Assembly: GCF_001005825.1 (NCBI RefSeq)
Contig: NZ_LBHV01000004.1
Span: 186,001-250,000, forward strand
Source of the DNA: Rhizobium sp. LC145
GTDB taxonomy: Bacteria; Pseudomonadota; Alphaproteobacteria; Rhizobiales; Rhizobiaceae
Direction: 5' to 3'
Length of the DNA stretch: 64,000 nucleotides
A program made the translations under genes and the position numbers. The notes below the pieces were generated by a model. That model made no database searches and was not told where the DNA came from. It saw only the letters and a list, made by a program, of their open reading frames with translations. Below, piece by piece: positions 43,356-53,957 of the stretch (position 1 is its first letter; every line of letters begins with the position of its first letter).

Positions 43356-44537
43356 TCAGGCGGCAGCCTTGGCGAGCGCCGCCTTCTGCGTCTCGAAGGC
43401 ATAGGAGAGCCACGGCATCAGAGCCTTCATGTCGGCTTCCTCGATGGTGGCGCCGGCCCAGATGCGCAGGCCCGAAGGGGCATCGCGATAGGCGCCGATA
43501 TCGAGCGCCACGCCTTCCTTCTCCAGGATCGAAACGATGCCCTTGGCGAAAGCCGCCTGAGCATCCGCATCGAGTGCGGCGACCGCCGGATCGACGATCT
43601 TGAGGCAGACGGAGGTGTTCGACCGGGTGGCCGGATCGACCGCGAGGTTCTCGATCCAGTCGTTTGCCGCAACGAAATCGAAGATCACCTTGGCGTTCGC
43701 GTCGGCACGGGCGATCAGGGCCTTCAAGCCGCCCGCCGACTTCGCCCAGTTGAGCGCATCGATATAGTCCTCGACGCAGAGCATGGAGGGCGTGTTGATG
43801 GTCTCGCCGGTGAAGATGCCTTCGATGAGCTTGCCGCCCTTGGTCATGCGGAAGATCTTCGGCAGCGGCCAGGCCGGAACGTAGCTTTCCAGGCGTTCGA
43901 CAGCGCGCGGGGAAAGGATCAGCATGCCGTGGCCGCCCTCGCCGCCCAGCACCTTCTGCCAGGAGAAGGTAACGACGTCGAGCTTGGAGAAATCCATGTC
44001 CTGGGCGAAGGCCGCCGAGGTGGCGTCGCAGATCGTCAGGCCCTTGCGGTCCGCCGGAATGAAATCGGCATTCGGCACGCGCACGCCTGACGTGGTGCCG
44101 TTCCAGGTGAAGACGACGTCGCGGTCGAAATCGACTTCGGCAAGGTTCGGCAGCAGGCCATAATCGGCCTCGAACTTGCGCACGTCCTTGAGCTTCAGCT
44201 GCTTGACGACGTCAGTGACCCAGCCGGCGCCGAAGCTTTCCCAGGCGAGCATGTCGACGCCGCGCTCGCCGAGCAGCGACCAGAGCGCCATTTCGACGGC
44301 GCCGGTATCGGAAGCCGGCACGATGCCGATGCGGTAATCCGCCGGCACATCTAAAATTTCACGGGTAAGATCAATGGCCTGCTTCAGCTTCGCCTTGCCG
44401 ATCTTGGCGCGGTGCGAACGACCGAGCGGTGCATCGGAAAGCGCTTCGAGCGTCCAACCGGGGCGCTTCGAGCAAGGGCCAGAAGAGAAATGGGTATTAT
44501 TCGGACGCACGTCCGGCGGGGTGACGGTCTTCGTCAT
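43356..44537 (-). CDS. serC: Phosphoserine aminotransferase
   Basis: This 393-residue PLP enzyme makes O-phosphoserine from 3-phosphohydroxypyruvate. [16 protein letters not shown] is the substrate-binding start, DATSAAF the PLP-binding Asp, and [14 protein letters not shown] carries the Schiff-base Lys. It is the alphaproteobacterial type, which differs from E. coli SerC. It precedes serA in the same direction and is preceded by a structured leader. Confidence 0.95.
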   Translation of the reverse strand: MTKTVTPPDVRPNNTHFSSGPCSKRPGWTLEALSDAPLGRSHRAKIGKAKLKQAIDLTREILDVPADYRIGIVPASDTGAVEMALWSLLGERGVDMLAWESFGAGWVTDVVKQLKLKDVRKFEADYGLLPNLAEVDFDRDVVFTWNGTTSGVRVPNADFIPADRKGLTICDATSAAFAQDMDFSKLDVVTFSWQKVLGGEGGHGMLILSPRAVERLESYVPAWPLPKIFRMTKGGKLIEGIFTGETINTPSMLCVEDYIDALNWAKSAGGLKALIARADANAKVIFDFVAANDWIENLAVDPATRSNTSVCLKIVDPAVAALDADAQAAFAKGIVSILEKEGVALDIGAYRDAPSGLRIWAGATIEEADMKALMPWLSYAFETQKAALAKAAA

Positions 44538-44540
44538 GAT

Positions 44541-44610
44541 GGCTATCCTCTCAGATAGAAAGCCCTTCGTTGGGGAAGGGTGTCCCGCCGCCGTGGGTAT
44601 TCCTGTCCGG
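44541..44610 (-). ncRNA. Probable serC leader RNA motif
   Basis: Two hairpins lie directly upstream of the serC start: CTATC/GATAG (44543-44547, 44554-44558) and CCCTTC/GAAGGG (44563-44568, 44575-44580), with a further CCC-rich weak stem at 44583-44597. The ribosome site would fall in the first hairpin. A cis-regulatory serC motif upstream of serC in Alphaproteobacteria is established from comparative studies; this region has the same position and style. No covariation analysis was done. Confidence 0.55.
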
Positions 44611-44674
44611 CTTCATAGTCAAGCGGGTTGTGTCGTTCCGAGATAAATTTTTGCCGCAGTGGCTAACCCGCGCC

Positions 44675-45802
44675 TTACCGCACGCCCCGAAGGATTTTCC
44701 ATTTGAGCGGGCGCAGCGCCTGCCACAACGCCGTCGCCCGCAGCGCCGCGATCAATCGCGCTCTTGCGGCGAAGAGACGGCCTCTCAGCGTGACGGCGGA
44801 CTGCCTCGCCGTGAGCGGAAAGGTCGTCTCGCAGCTTTCCAGCTTCCATGGCTCATCGCCGATCCCGAGGTCCAGCCATTCGAAGCCATGCTCGTGCAGC
44901 CATTGCAGGGTTCGGTAGTAGAGCGCGCTGCCGGGCGAGAATTTCGCCCAATCGCCCGCCTCGAAGGAAAGCATGATGGCGTAATAGCGCCTGCCGGCGG
45001 TGAGCCCCCATATCGTGGCGATGATCGTCTCACCCGACTTGAGATAGAAAAGTTTCAGCATTCCCTCACGGGCGAAGACCTCGGTGCCCTTGTCGAAGAA
45101 ATCGCGCTTGTCCAGATCGACGTCGAAGCCCGGAACCAGCGTCTGCTCGAAGCGCCACTGCTTTTGGCGGATGAAGGCCGCGGTCGCTTCCCGACGCTCA
45201 GACTCGTCTTCCGCAAGCCCGAAGACCAGCGGCGCCAGCTTTTCGAGATTCCTCATCTTGCGCATCAGCGTCTTACGCTGCGGCACCCCCGCCTCCACCT
45301 CCTCCCAGGTCCGGCGAAGATCGTTTCCGTGGCAGGAAATCTCGTTCGGCCGATCTCCGAGAAGCGACAGCGGGTTGGGAATCCCATCGATATCGCGCGG
45401 CATTTTGCTGAGCGACAGGAAGTCGAAGGGCGGCAATGCGTCTGTGATCTGCCGCCAGAGGAGGTCCACGGTCTCGCGGTCCCAGGCGATCTCCGCCGGA
45501 AACAGCACCGGCGCGTTGTAATCCGCAGCCTCGTCGTCGATGAATTCCAGGATGCGCGCGCCCTTGCGGCGCGCAATACAGAGCGGCAGGAAGAGGATGG
45601 GCCTGCCTCCGTCATCACGCACTTCGATGAAATACAGGCTGCGTCGGCCCGAACGGCCGAAACTCTCCAGCCAGACGCGAAGGAATGTAACCGTCTGGAA
45701 TGGATGATAGCGGGCGCTCTCGGAATCCGTCGCGCCGCTCGGCCAATCGGCGGAGACCTCGTCCAGGCTATGGAAAACGGAAATCCTGAATTGCGGCTTC
45801 AT
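44675..45802 (-). CDS. GNAT-fold acyltransferase, CelD/BioF2-like
   Basis: This 375-residue cytoplasmic protein has an N-terminal half (FHSLDEVSADWPSGATDSES.., FQTVTFLRVWLESFG) and a C-terminal half with a GNAT-like motif (KLFYLKSGETIIATIWGLTAGRRYYAIMLSFEAGDWAKFSPGSALYYRTLQWLHEHG). This is the pattern of the CelD/BioF2 group that transfers acyl groups in polysaccharide or cell-envelope synthesis. ATG at 45802 is preferred over the overlapping TTG at 45805. No polysaccharide cluster adjoins it, so the acceptor is unknown. Confidence 0.8.
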   Translation of the reverse strand: MKPQFRISVFHSLDEVSADWPSGATDSESARYHPFQTVTFLRVWLESFGRSGRRSLYFIEVRDDGGRPILFLPLCIARRKGARILEFIDDEAADYNAPVLFPAEIAWDRETVDLLWRQITDALPPFDFLSLSKMPRDIDGIPNPLSLLGDRPNEISCHGNDLRRTWEEVEAGVPQRKTLMRKMRNLEKLAPLVFGLAEDESERREATAAFIRQKQWRFEQTLVPGFDVDLDKRDFFDKGTEVFAREGMLKLFYLKSGETIIATIWGLTAGRRYYAIMLSFEAGDWAKFSPGSALYYRTLQWLHEHGFEWLDLGIGDEPWKLESCETTFPLTARQSAVTLRGRLFAARARLIAALRATALWQALRPLKWKILRGVR

Positions 45803-45902
45803 CAAGTGCCCTGTCGCGATGCGCGGCTTCCGATACCAACTGACGGGTCAGGCTTGAAGCTCAAACCTGTCCCATCGTTAATGGCAAACAGGCCCTTAGA
45901 AA

Positions 45903-45925
45903 GAAGCCGCCCGATGGGCGGCTTC
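45903..45925 (-). terminator. Terminator of the outer-membrane protein gene
   Basis: GAAGCCGCCC (45903-45912) and GGGCGGCTTC (45916-45925) pair over 10 bp with loop GAT, followed leftward by TTTCTAAGG. It lies 15 nt beyond the stop at 45940. Confidence 0.75.
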
Positions 45926-45939
45926 CGGCGGTTCGTGGA

Positions 45940-46764
45940 TCACTTGTAGACGATCGGTTCCGGCGGCGGCTCGTAAGCGACTGGGGTTTCGCAACCGTTG
46001 AAGACGTAGCGGGCGCCGACGCGGGCCTCATGCATGTCGAAGCCCTTGTCACGGCCGGGACCGCCGTTGTCCATATAACCGAACATGTCGCCGCCCGAGA
46101 TATGGCGGAAGCGGTAGCCGATATCGGCCTTGAGATTGCAGGTGAGATCGATCGTCGCGCCGGCCATCAGAGCATAGCTGAAGCGCCAGCTTCCCTTGCC
46201 TTCGTGGTCGCTGCCGTAGCAGCCCGGCATGGAGGGATCATCGCAGATCCTGTTGCGCAGCTTGCCCCATTTCACGTAGCTGCCGCCGATGCCGGCGCCG
46301 ACATAGGGCGTGACGCGGCCATAGGTGCCGAGATCGACATAGACATTGGCCATGAGAGAATAGGCGCGCATCTCCGCCTCGTCGCGGGAGGAGCACATCA
46401 CCGAGCCGCACCAGCCCGTCGTGCTGCCGCGGAAATCCGACTTGCCCAGATAGTCGAAGGTAAGATCGGTGCGCAGATAGTTGTTGACCTGGTAACCGAC
46501 ACCGGCGCCGACCACGAAGCTGTCCTTCAAGGTGGTGCGGTCGAAATCGGCCAGGAAGGCGTTTGAGCCCTGGAAGTATTCGGCACCGCGCATGTGGTTG
46601 AAGGAATATCCGACATCACCGCGCAGATACCAGCCGCTGGCTTCCTGGATTTCCACTTCCGGCGCGTCGATGATCGGCTCGGGCTGGGGCTCGTATAAAT
46701 CGGCGGAATAGGCTGCACTTCCTGCCAGCGCCAGCAAGGCTGCGCCGATCAGACTCTTCTTCAT
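45940..46764 (-). CDS. Outer-membrane beta-barrel protein (Omp25/31-like)
   Basis: This encodes 274 residues. MKKSLIGAALLALAGSAAYS is a Sec signal peptide. The mature protein has alternating aromatic strands: GWYLRGDVGYSFNHM, FVVGAGVGYQVNNYLRTDLTFDYLG, RVTPYVGAGIGGSYVKWG, LKADIGYRFRHISGG and a final strand HEARVGARYVF, then a Pro-rich tail. It resembles the eight-stranded rhizobial/Brucella Omp25-31 and Hbp-type proteins. Cys residues in CDDPSMPGC could form a disulfide loop. A CtrA-type site lies about 84 nt upstream. Confidence 0.88.
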   Translation of the reverse strand: MKKSLIGAALLALAGSAAYSADLYEPQPEPIIDAPEVEIQEASGWYLRGDVGYSFNHMRGAEYFQGSNAFLADFDRTTLKDSFVVGAGVGYQVNNYLRTDLTFDYLGKSDFRGSTTGWCGSVMCSSRDEAEMRAYSLMANVYVDLGTYGRVTPYVGAGIGGSYVKWGKLRNRICDDPSMPGCYGSDHEGKGSWRFSYALMAGATIDLTCNLKADIGYRFRHISGGDMFGYMDNGGPGRDKGFDMHEARVGARYVFNGCETPVAYEPPPEPIVYK

Positions 46765-46847
46765 GGTTCCATCTCCAAGATCCATCTCATTGAACGGCGA
46801 CGCGCCTATCAACGGGTTTATCCGGCATGGATAATGAAGGAGAAAGG

Positions 46848-46866
46848 TTAAGCCTCGCTTAACCAT
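46848..46866. promoter_or_regulatory. CtrA-type binding site upstream of the outer-membrane protein gene
   Basis: TTAA (46848-46851), 7 nt, TTAACCAT (46859-46866) matches both the full CtrA consensus TTAA-N7-TTAAC and the 8-mer TTAACCAT used in alphaproteobacterial surveys. Its near edge is 84 nt upstream of the start at 46764. Confidence 0.65.
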
Positions 46867-46896
46867 GTCCGTTTACCAGTAAAAATCGGGGATAGA

Positions 46897-46930
46897 CAAG
46901 AAAGCCCACCGTGAAGGGCCGGCTTTCTTG
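46897..46930 (-). terminator. Hairpin downstream of glmM
   Basis: CAAGAAAGCC (46897-46906) and GGCTTTCTTG (46921-46930) pair over 10 bp with a 14-nt loop, 19 nt beyond the glmM stop. The flanking sequence is not U-rich, so termination strength is uncertain. Confidence 0.55.
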
Positions 46931-46949
46931 CAAAAGGACTTGGTGTTCT

Positions 46950-48302
46950 TCAGGCCGCGCTGCGGACGTTGGAGATGACGCCGATCAGTTCGCCGACGAT
47001 GCGCTCGATCTGATCGCGATCGTCGCCTTCGGCCATCACCCGGATCAGCGGTTCGGTGCCGGAGGGGCGGATCACCAGCCGGCCCTTGCCGGAAAGCTCC
47101 TGCTCCGCATCGGCGATCGCCTGCCGCACGATGATATCCTCCAGCGGCTTGCCGCCGGCATAGCGCACGTTTTTCAGGAGTTGCGGCACCGGCTCGAACC
47201 GCCGGCAGACCTCGCTGACCGGCAGGTCGAGCCGCTTGACGCGGGCAAGGATCTGCAGGGCCGCGACGAGCCCGTCGCCGGTCGTGCCGAAATCGGACAG
47301 CACGATATGGCCGGATTGCTCGCCGCCCACGTTGAAATCGTGATTGCGCATATGCTCGACGACATAGCGGTCGCCGACCTTGGTGCGGGCGAGCTTGAGT
47401 CCCTTCCCGTCCAGGAAGCGCTCGAGGCCAAGATTGGACATGATCGTCGCCACGATGCCGCCGCCGGTCAGCTTGCCGTCGTCGGCCCAGCTCTCGGCGA
47501 TTGCCGCCATGAGCTGATCGCCGTCGATGATCTCACCGCGCTCATCGACGATGATGACGCGATCGGCATCCCCGTCGAGGGCAATCCCGATATCGGCCCG
47601 CACCTCATGCACCTTCTTCTGCAGCGCCGAGGGGCTGGTCGAACCGCAATCGAGATTGATGTTCGTGCCGTTCGGCTCGTTGCCGATCGTCACCACGTCG
47701 GCTCCGAGCTCCCAGAGAGCCAGCGGCGCTACCTTGTAGGCGGCCCCGTTGGCGCAGTCGATCGCGATCCTCAGCCCATGCAGCGTGACATCGCGCGGCA
47801 GCGTGCGCTTGGCGTGCTCAATGTAACGATAGATATCGCCCTCGACGCGCTTCGCCCGGCCGATATCGGCGGACTTGGCGAGCTGGGTGTACATATCCTT
47901 GTCGAGCAGTTCCTCGATCTGCATTTCCAGCTCGTCGGAAAGCTTGTAGCCATCCGGACCGAAAAGCTTGATGCCGTTATCCTCGTAAGGATTGTGCGAG
48001 GCCGAGATCATCACGCCCACATCGGCGCGCAGCGAGCGGGTAAGCATGGCGACGGCCGGCGTCGGGATCGGACCCAGCAGGAAGACATCGAGCCCGGCGG
48101 CGGTGAAACCCGCCACCATGGCATTTTCGAGCATGTAGCCCGAAAGGCGGGTATCCTTGCCGATCACCACCCGATGCCGATGGTTACCATTCCTGAAGAT
48201 CGTGCCGACGGCGATCCCCACGCGCATGGCGAGATCGGGCGTCATCGGGAAAACGTTGGAATGTCCGCGGATGCCGTCGGTACCGAAATAGCGACGTGTC
48301 AT
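46950..48302 (-). CDS. glmM: Phosphoglucosamine mutase
   Basis: GlmM converts glucosamine-6-P to glucosamine-1-P for UDP-GlcNAc, peptidoglycan and LPS. The 450-residue protein begins [13 protein letters not shown]; the active-site Ser is in [12 protein letters not shown]; the metal loop is DGDADR; the C-terminal phosphate loop is [13 protein letters not shown]. It follows ftsH in the same direction, separated by the 377-bp gap that holds the ftsH terminator and a degenerate repeat. Confidence 0.97.
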   Translation of the reverse strand: MTRRYFGTDGIRGHSNVFPMTPDLAMRVGIAVGTIFRNGNHRHRVVIGKDTRLSGYMLENAMVAGFTAAGLDVFLLGPIPTPAVAMLTRSLRADVGVMISASHNPYEDNGIKLFGPDGYKLSDELEMQIEELLDKDMYTQLAKSADIGRAKRVEGDIYRYIEHAKRTLPRDVTLHGLRIAIDCANGAAYKVAPLALWELGADVVTIGNEPNGTNINLDCGSTSPSALQKKVHEVRADIGIALDGDADRVIIVDERGEIIDGDQLMAAIAESWADDGKLTGGGIVATIMSNLGLERFLDGKGLKLARTKVGDRYVVEHMRNHDFNVGGEQSGHIVLSDFGTTGDGLVAALQILARVKRLDLPVSEVCRRFEPVPQLLKNVRYAGGKPLEDIIVRQAIADAEQELSGKGRLVIRPSGTEPLIRVMAEGDDRDQIERIVGELIGVISNVRSAA

Positions 48303-48627
48303 ATAAGCTCCTTCGTCATCGCGCCCTGATGGCGCGGTCTTGGCGCATAGCCCTCAAAACCGGGGCACAGCGCTATGGCAGGCGAACCTGCAACCATAAT
48401 CTCCGGCAGAGCCGGTCCATGCTCGGCTCATGCCACAGTCTGCATGTATAAGCACGTAAATTAGCGTCAAAATTGATTATATCTCGTTACCAAGTAAGGT
48501 TACATCGCTCCCCGACGGTCAAACCGTGACGAAGGGCAGCAACATCTCTTTCGTCATTGCGACATGAGCAAATCCTCGACACACCGAGGGTGACGCCGCG
48601 TATGCCGAGGGGTTTATCAGCAAGCAA
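48303..48627. other. Intergenic region with degenerate RIME-like repeat
   Basis: These 325 bases carry no recognisable gene. An AT-rich patch at 48455-48510, containing TTGACG on the minus strand, may hold the glmM promoter. A degenerate copy of the mosaic repeat lies at about 48551-48595 (TCGTCATTGCGACATGAGCA ... CCGAGGGTGACG), with a weak internal CCTCG/CGAGG pairing. Confidence 0.45.
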
Positions 48628-48657
48628 AAACCGCCGCGGATTGCTCCGCGGCGGTTT
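48628..48657 (-). terminator. Rho-independent terminator of ftsH
   Basis: AAACCGCCGCGGA (48628-48640) and TCCGCGGCGGTTT (48645-48657) form a 13-bp perfect stem with a 4-nt loop, followed leftward by TTTTTGCTTG. It lies 22 nt beyond the ftsH stop. Confidence 0.88.
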
Positions 48658-48679
48658 CCTTGAATGCTGTGCAGCCGGA

Positions 48680-50614
<1,935 letters not shown>

Positions 50615-50715
50615 CGAACTCCCCGGAACTGCGACGGCCGACTTCCGGCCACCGCCTTGCTTGCCCATAACATAGGGTTACGCCACGGCCTTGCCAAGGC
50701 AAGCGGCGGCTACGA

Positions 50716-52029
50716 TCACCTTTTGCGTGCGGAAACCTTAACGCGCATAGGGGGAAAATCGTCGCATCCGAGCAAATACGCCAGGCGAGCAGCTAAAGTA
50801 TAGTCGAACTGCGGCAAAAAACGGTCGAACGGGGCAAGCACCGGCTGGATAACCGTCTGGTCTGCCGCCGAGATACAGGGCATCACGGCCATCGCCCGCA
50901 TCGCGACCGGCGGCGGCACGTCCGGGAACAACATCGAGGCCTCCTTGCGATCCGACGCGGTAGGGCCGACGACGATTTCCCCGTCGCCGCGATTGGCGAC
51001 ACGATAGCGCCCATCCCAGAGAGCCCACTCTCCAGGAATGAGATGGAGGGGCTGCAGGCCGCGGTTCTCGCGGGAGAGGTAGAGCCCCTCGCGGCGACGG
51101 TCGAAGATCACCCGCCCGGCGGTGATCCGCCCTGCCCCGCTGCCGTCGAGCACGGCCACGACCCGGTCCATGCTTTCCCGGCCCGGCACATATGTCCGTC
51201 CCCCGAGAGCCGCCGCGAGATATCCGAGCGCATGCCGCCGGGCCGCCGCATCGGCTGCGAAGAATTCCGGCGCGAGGTGAACGAGAACGCCGTGATGAGC
51301 GATCGCATGATCGGTAAGAAGGCTCGCGGCCTGTTTCGAAAGCTGCGCGCGGCGGCAAGCGGCGGCATCGAGGCTCGCAAGGTCAAATACTCCCCCACCC
51401 GCAAGCCGCTGGCGCGTTCTCACGCGCTCATAGCGAGGGTCGAGATTGCTGGGATCGTCGATCCAGCCGAACCCCTCCCCTTGAAGAAAGGCGCGAATAT
51501 CCGTGCGGCGGGTCCGCAGGAAGGGCCGCAGCAGCCAGAGTTTCCGATCGAGAAGCACAGCCTCCGCCATGCCGGCAAGCCCCGGATCGTCCCCGCCGAC
51601 GCTGCGGGCACCGCGCATGGCCACCGTCTCGGCCTGGTCGTCCAGCGTATGCCCGGTAAGGATCGCCATCGCGCCGACCTCCTCCGCGATCTCGGTCAGC
51701 AGGCGATAGCGGGCTTCGCGCGCGGCAGCGGAAACCCCGCTCTTCGGCTTTTCGCCCTCCCAGCGGCGGGTGACATGCGGGATGCCCAGTTTCCCGCAGA
51801 GTGCGGCCACCTCCCGCGCCTCGTGGGCGGATTCCTCGCGCAAGCCGTGGTCGATCGTCGCGGCATGAAGAGTAATGCCCTCCGGGGCGGAACGGGAAAG
51901 GGCGACGAGCAGGCCCGTGGAATCGCTGCCGCCGGAGATCGCAATGAGCAGGCGCGCCGGCCTTTCAAGCTCCGCCAGGAAGCGGCGGATCGCGTCTTGG
52001 GGAGAAAGCGGCTTCGGGGCGGCGGTCAA
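50716..52029 (-). CDS. tilS: tRNA(Ile)-lysidine synthase
   Basis: TilS adds lysine to C34 of tRNA-Ile(CAU), which is essential for AUA decoding. This 437-residue protein has the PP-loop LLIAISGGSDSTGLLVAL and the conserved GHTLDDQAETV. RPFLRTRRTDIRAFLQGEGFGWIDDPSN is characteristic. The start is TTG at 52029; an in-frame TGA (the cpoB stop) lies 18 nt upstream, so no longer form is possible. It is 17 nt from cpoB, probably cotranscribed. Confidence 0.94.
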   Translation of the reverse strand: MTAAPKPLSPQDAIRRFLAELERPARLLIAISGGSDSTGLLVALSRSAPEGITLHAATIDHGLREESAHEAREVAALCGKLGIPHVTRRWEGEKPKSGVSAAAREARYRLLTEIAEEVGAMAILTGHTLDDQAETVAMRGARSVGGDDPGLAGMAEAVLLDRKLWLLRPFLRTRRTDIRAFLQGEGFGWIDDPSNLDPRYERVRTRQRLAGGGVFDLASLDAAACRRAQLSKQAASLLTDHAIAHHGVLVHLAPEFFAADAAARRHALGYLAAALGGRTYVPGRESMDRVVAVLDGSGAGRITAGRVIFDRRREGLYLSRENRGLQPLHLIPGEWALWDGRYRVANRGDGEIVVGPTASDRKEASMLFPDVPPPVAMRAMAVMPCISAADQTVIQPVLAPFDRFLPQFDYTLAARLAYLLGCDDFPPMRVKVSARKR

Positions 52030-52045
52030 ATGCGTGGGCCGCCGA

Positions 52046-53062
52046 TCAGCAACTCAGGCGCTTCTGCTCGCTCGTTACCTTGCCGAGCACCGAACGTGGC
52101 GCGCTCGGGTAACGCTTGCTCACCTCCTTCAGGGTGGCGCAGGCTGTTTCCTTGTTGTCGAGCGCGGCAAGCGACATGCCGAGCTTCAGGAGCATTTCGG
52201 GAGCCTTTGGAGATTTGGCATAGGTCTGGTGGGCGTTGAGAAAGGTCTTAGCCGCCTCGTTGAACTTGCCCTGCGAATACTGAGCCTCACCAAGCCAGAA
52301 ATTGGCGTCCGCCGCACGCGCGCCTTTCGGATAGCTTTCGAGATAGCTGTTGAACTCGCGCTCGGCGAGCTGATAGTCGCCGGAGAGCACATGCCCGTAG
52401 GCCGCCTGATAGACATCGTTCTCGCTGCCGAGCGATGCAGTCTGCTGCGGGTCCGGCCGTGCGCCGCCGCGCGGGTTCGACGGGCTATCCACGCCGGGAA
52501 GGCCGGAGGAATTGTTGGCGTTCTCGTTGCGCCTCGCCCCGACGGGATTGCCGCCCTGATCGAACTCTATGGAACCGAGCGTCGTTTCCGGCGCGCCGGT
52601 ATCAGGGTTCCGGCCGCTGCCCTGGTTCTGGGTTCGACCCTGGCCTGGCTGCGGCGTTTCGATCACGCGGGCGACATCGTCTTCCTGCCTGGGCGGCTGG
52701 GCAGCCGGAGCGCGGTTGGAGGCGGTGGCGGCCGGTTTCCCGGCCGCTCCGTTCTCGCTTTTCTCCAGTTCCTGGAAGCGGAACTCATTGTCTTCCTGGG
52801 CCTTGCGTATCTGCTCCTGCATCTGCAGAAGCTGGAAGCTCATTTCCTCGATACGACCATTGAGCTGCCGGATCTCTTCCTCGAGCTGCTGGACGCGGAT
52901 GGCCGCATCTCCGCTCTGGGCGAGAATCAGCGGTTGCCCGCCCTGACGCGGCTCGGCCGCAGCCTGATTGCCGCCCTGGAAAAGTTTCGGCAGCGTGAGC
53001 GCCCCAGCCGGGCCGCTCGCCACCATGAGCCCCAGCATCGCTGCCAAGACAAGTTTCTTCAT
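52046..53062 (-). CDS. cpoB: Cell-division coordinator CpoB / Tol-Pal system protein YbgF
   Basis: This 338-residue periplasmic protein has a Sec signal peptide, a coiled coil (VQQLEEEIRQLNGRIEEMSFQ.. about residues 60-110), a disordered middle rich in P, N and R, and C-terminal TPR repeats (AYGHVLSGDYQLAEREFNSYLESYP.., NFWLGEAQYSQGKFNEAA..). CpoB links outer-membrane constriction by Tol-Pal to septal peptidoglycan synthesis. The ATG at 53062 opens the signal peptide (MKKLVLAAMLGLMVASG). Confidence 0.93.
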   Translation of the reverse strand: MKKLVLAAMLGLMVASGPAGALTLPKLFQGGNQAAAEPRQGGQPLILAQSGDAAIRVQQLEEEIRQLNGRIEEMSFQLLQMQEQIRKAQEDNEFRFQELEKSENGAAGKPAATASNRAPAAQPPRQEDDVARVIETPQPGQGRTQNQGSGRNPDTGAPETTLGSIEFDQGGNPVGARRNENANNSSGLPGVDSPSNPRGGARPDPQQTASLGSENDVYQAAYGHVLSGDYQLAEREFNSYLESYPKGARAADANFWLGEAQYSQGKFNEAAKTFLNAHQTYAKSPKAPEMLLKLGMSLAALDNKETACATLKEVSKRYPSAPRSVLGKVTSEQKRLSC

Positions 53063-53186
53063 GTCGTCCGTCCTTTGATCTGCACCTGATTTGGCGCGAG
53101 AAGGAGATTTTTCCAACTGCCCCGAAAAAGCAACCAAGCCGACGGTCAAAAATCCTAAGAATCAGGGCCAAACTATGGAAAAAGCA

Positions 53187-53212
53187 AAAAGGCGGCCCGA
53201 AGGCCGCCTTTT
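53187..53212 (-). terminator. Rho-independent terminator between pal and cpoB
   Basis: AAAAGGCGGCC (53187-53197) and GGCCGCCTTTT (53202-53212) pair over 11 bp with loop CGAA, followed leftward by TTTTTGCTTTTTCC. It is a strong terminator just beyond the pal stop. Confidence 0.88.
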
Positions 53213-53234
53213 ATTCCTGGCCGTGTGGCCGGAA

Positions 53235-53768
53235 TTACGAACCGGCGCCGCCGAGAACGGTGACCGCGCGGCGGTTCTGCGACCAGCAGGAGATGTCGTC
53301 GCAGACGGCGACCGGGCGCTCCTTGCCGTACGAGATCGTGCGCATGCGGTTCGCCGGAACGCCGCGGGCGGCGAGATAGTCGCGGGTAGCGGCCGCGCGG
53401 CGCGCGCCGAGCGCGAGGTTGTACTCGCGGGTGCCGCGTTCGTCGGCATGGCCTTCGACGGTGATCGCATAGTTCGGATAGCGGGCTAGCCACTGAGCCT
53501 GACGGTCGAGGGTCTGCTGCGCGTCGGCGCGGATCGAGGTCGAGTCGGTATCGAAGAAAATGCGGTCGCCGACGTTGACGGTGAAGTCTTGGCTCGAACC
53601 GGGCGTTGCGGCGCCCGCGCCACCGAGGCCGAGATCGCCGGCGTTGTTCGGCAGGTTCTTCTTGTTGGCGCAGCCGGCAAGGGCAAGCGCCAGTGTCAGC
53701 GCGATGACGGCGGGGTTGCGGGCGAGGTTCTGCATGCGGCTCATCGCCGGGGTAACGGTACGGCTCAT
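53235..53768 (-). CDS. pal: Peptidoglycan-associated lipoprotein
   Basis: This encodes 177 residues. The lipobox LALAGC places the lipidated Cys at residue 33. After a Gly/Ala-rich linker the OmpA-like domain carries IFFDTDSTSIRADAQQTLDRQAQWL and VEGHADERGTREYNLALGARRA, the peptidoglycan-binding motif. Pal anchors the outer membrane to the wall and interacts with TolB. The long N-terminal region before the hydrophobic segment (MSRTVTPAMSRMQNLARN) is usual for rhizobia. It is flanked by a strong terminator and a CtrA-like inverted site. Confidence 0.96.
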   Translation of the reverse strand: MSRTVTPAMSRMQNLARNPAVIALTLALALAGCANKKNLPNNAGDLGLGGAGAATPGSSQDFTVNVGDRIFFDTDSTSIRADAQQTLDRQAQWLARYPNYAITVEGHADERGTREYNLALGARRAAATRDYLAARGVPANRMRTISYGKERPVAVCDDISCWSQNRRAVTVLGGAGS

Positions 53769-53840
53769 GGCCGGTCTCTCCTTGGATCAGTATTTCAGAA
53801 GAACGGTATTTCAGAGTTGCCAGACCCTAACCGCTTTCGG

Positions 53841-53868
53841 TTAACCATGTTCGAACGATTATGGTTAA
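53841..53868. promoter_or_regulatory. Inverted pair of CtrA-type half sites upstream of pal
   Basis: TTAACCAT (53841-53848) and its reverse complement ATGGTTAA (53861-53868) face each other across 12 nt. The pair lies 73-100 nt upstream of the pal start. TTAACCAT is the 8-mer CtrA motif of Alphaproteobacteria. CtrA control of pal has been reported in relatives such as Brucella. Confidence 0.6.
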
Positions 53869-53921
53869 TGATTTGGCAACACGTCCCTTAATGGCTCCTT
53901 TTTCAGGAGATTCAGGCGGGA

Positions 53922-53942
53922 AAGAGGCGCGGAGCGCCTCTT
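53922..53942 (-). terminator. Terminator of tolB
   Basis: AAGAGGCGC (53922-53930) and GCGCCTCTT (53934-53942) pair around GGA, followed leftward by TTTCCC. An outer GGCGGGA/TCCCGCC pairing (near 53916 and 53950) extends the structure. It lies 16 nt beyond the tolB stop. Confidence 0.65.
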
Positions 53943-53957
53943 GTCCTTCATCCCGCC

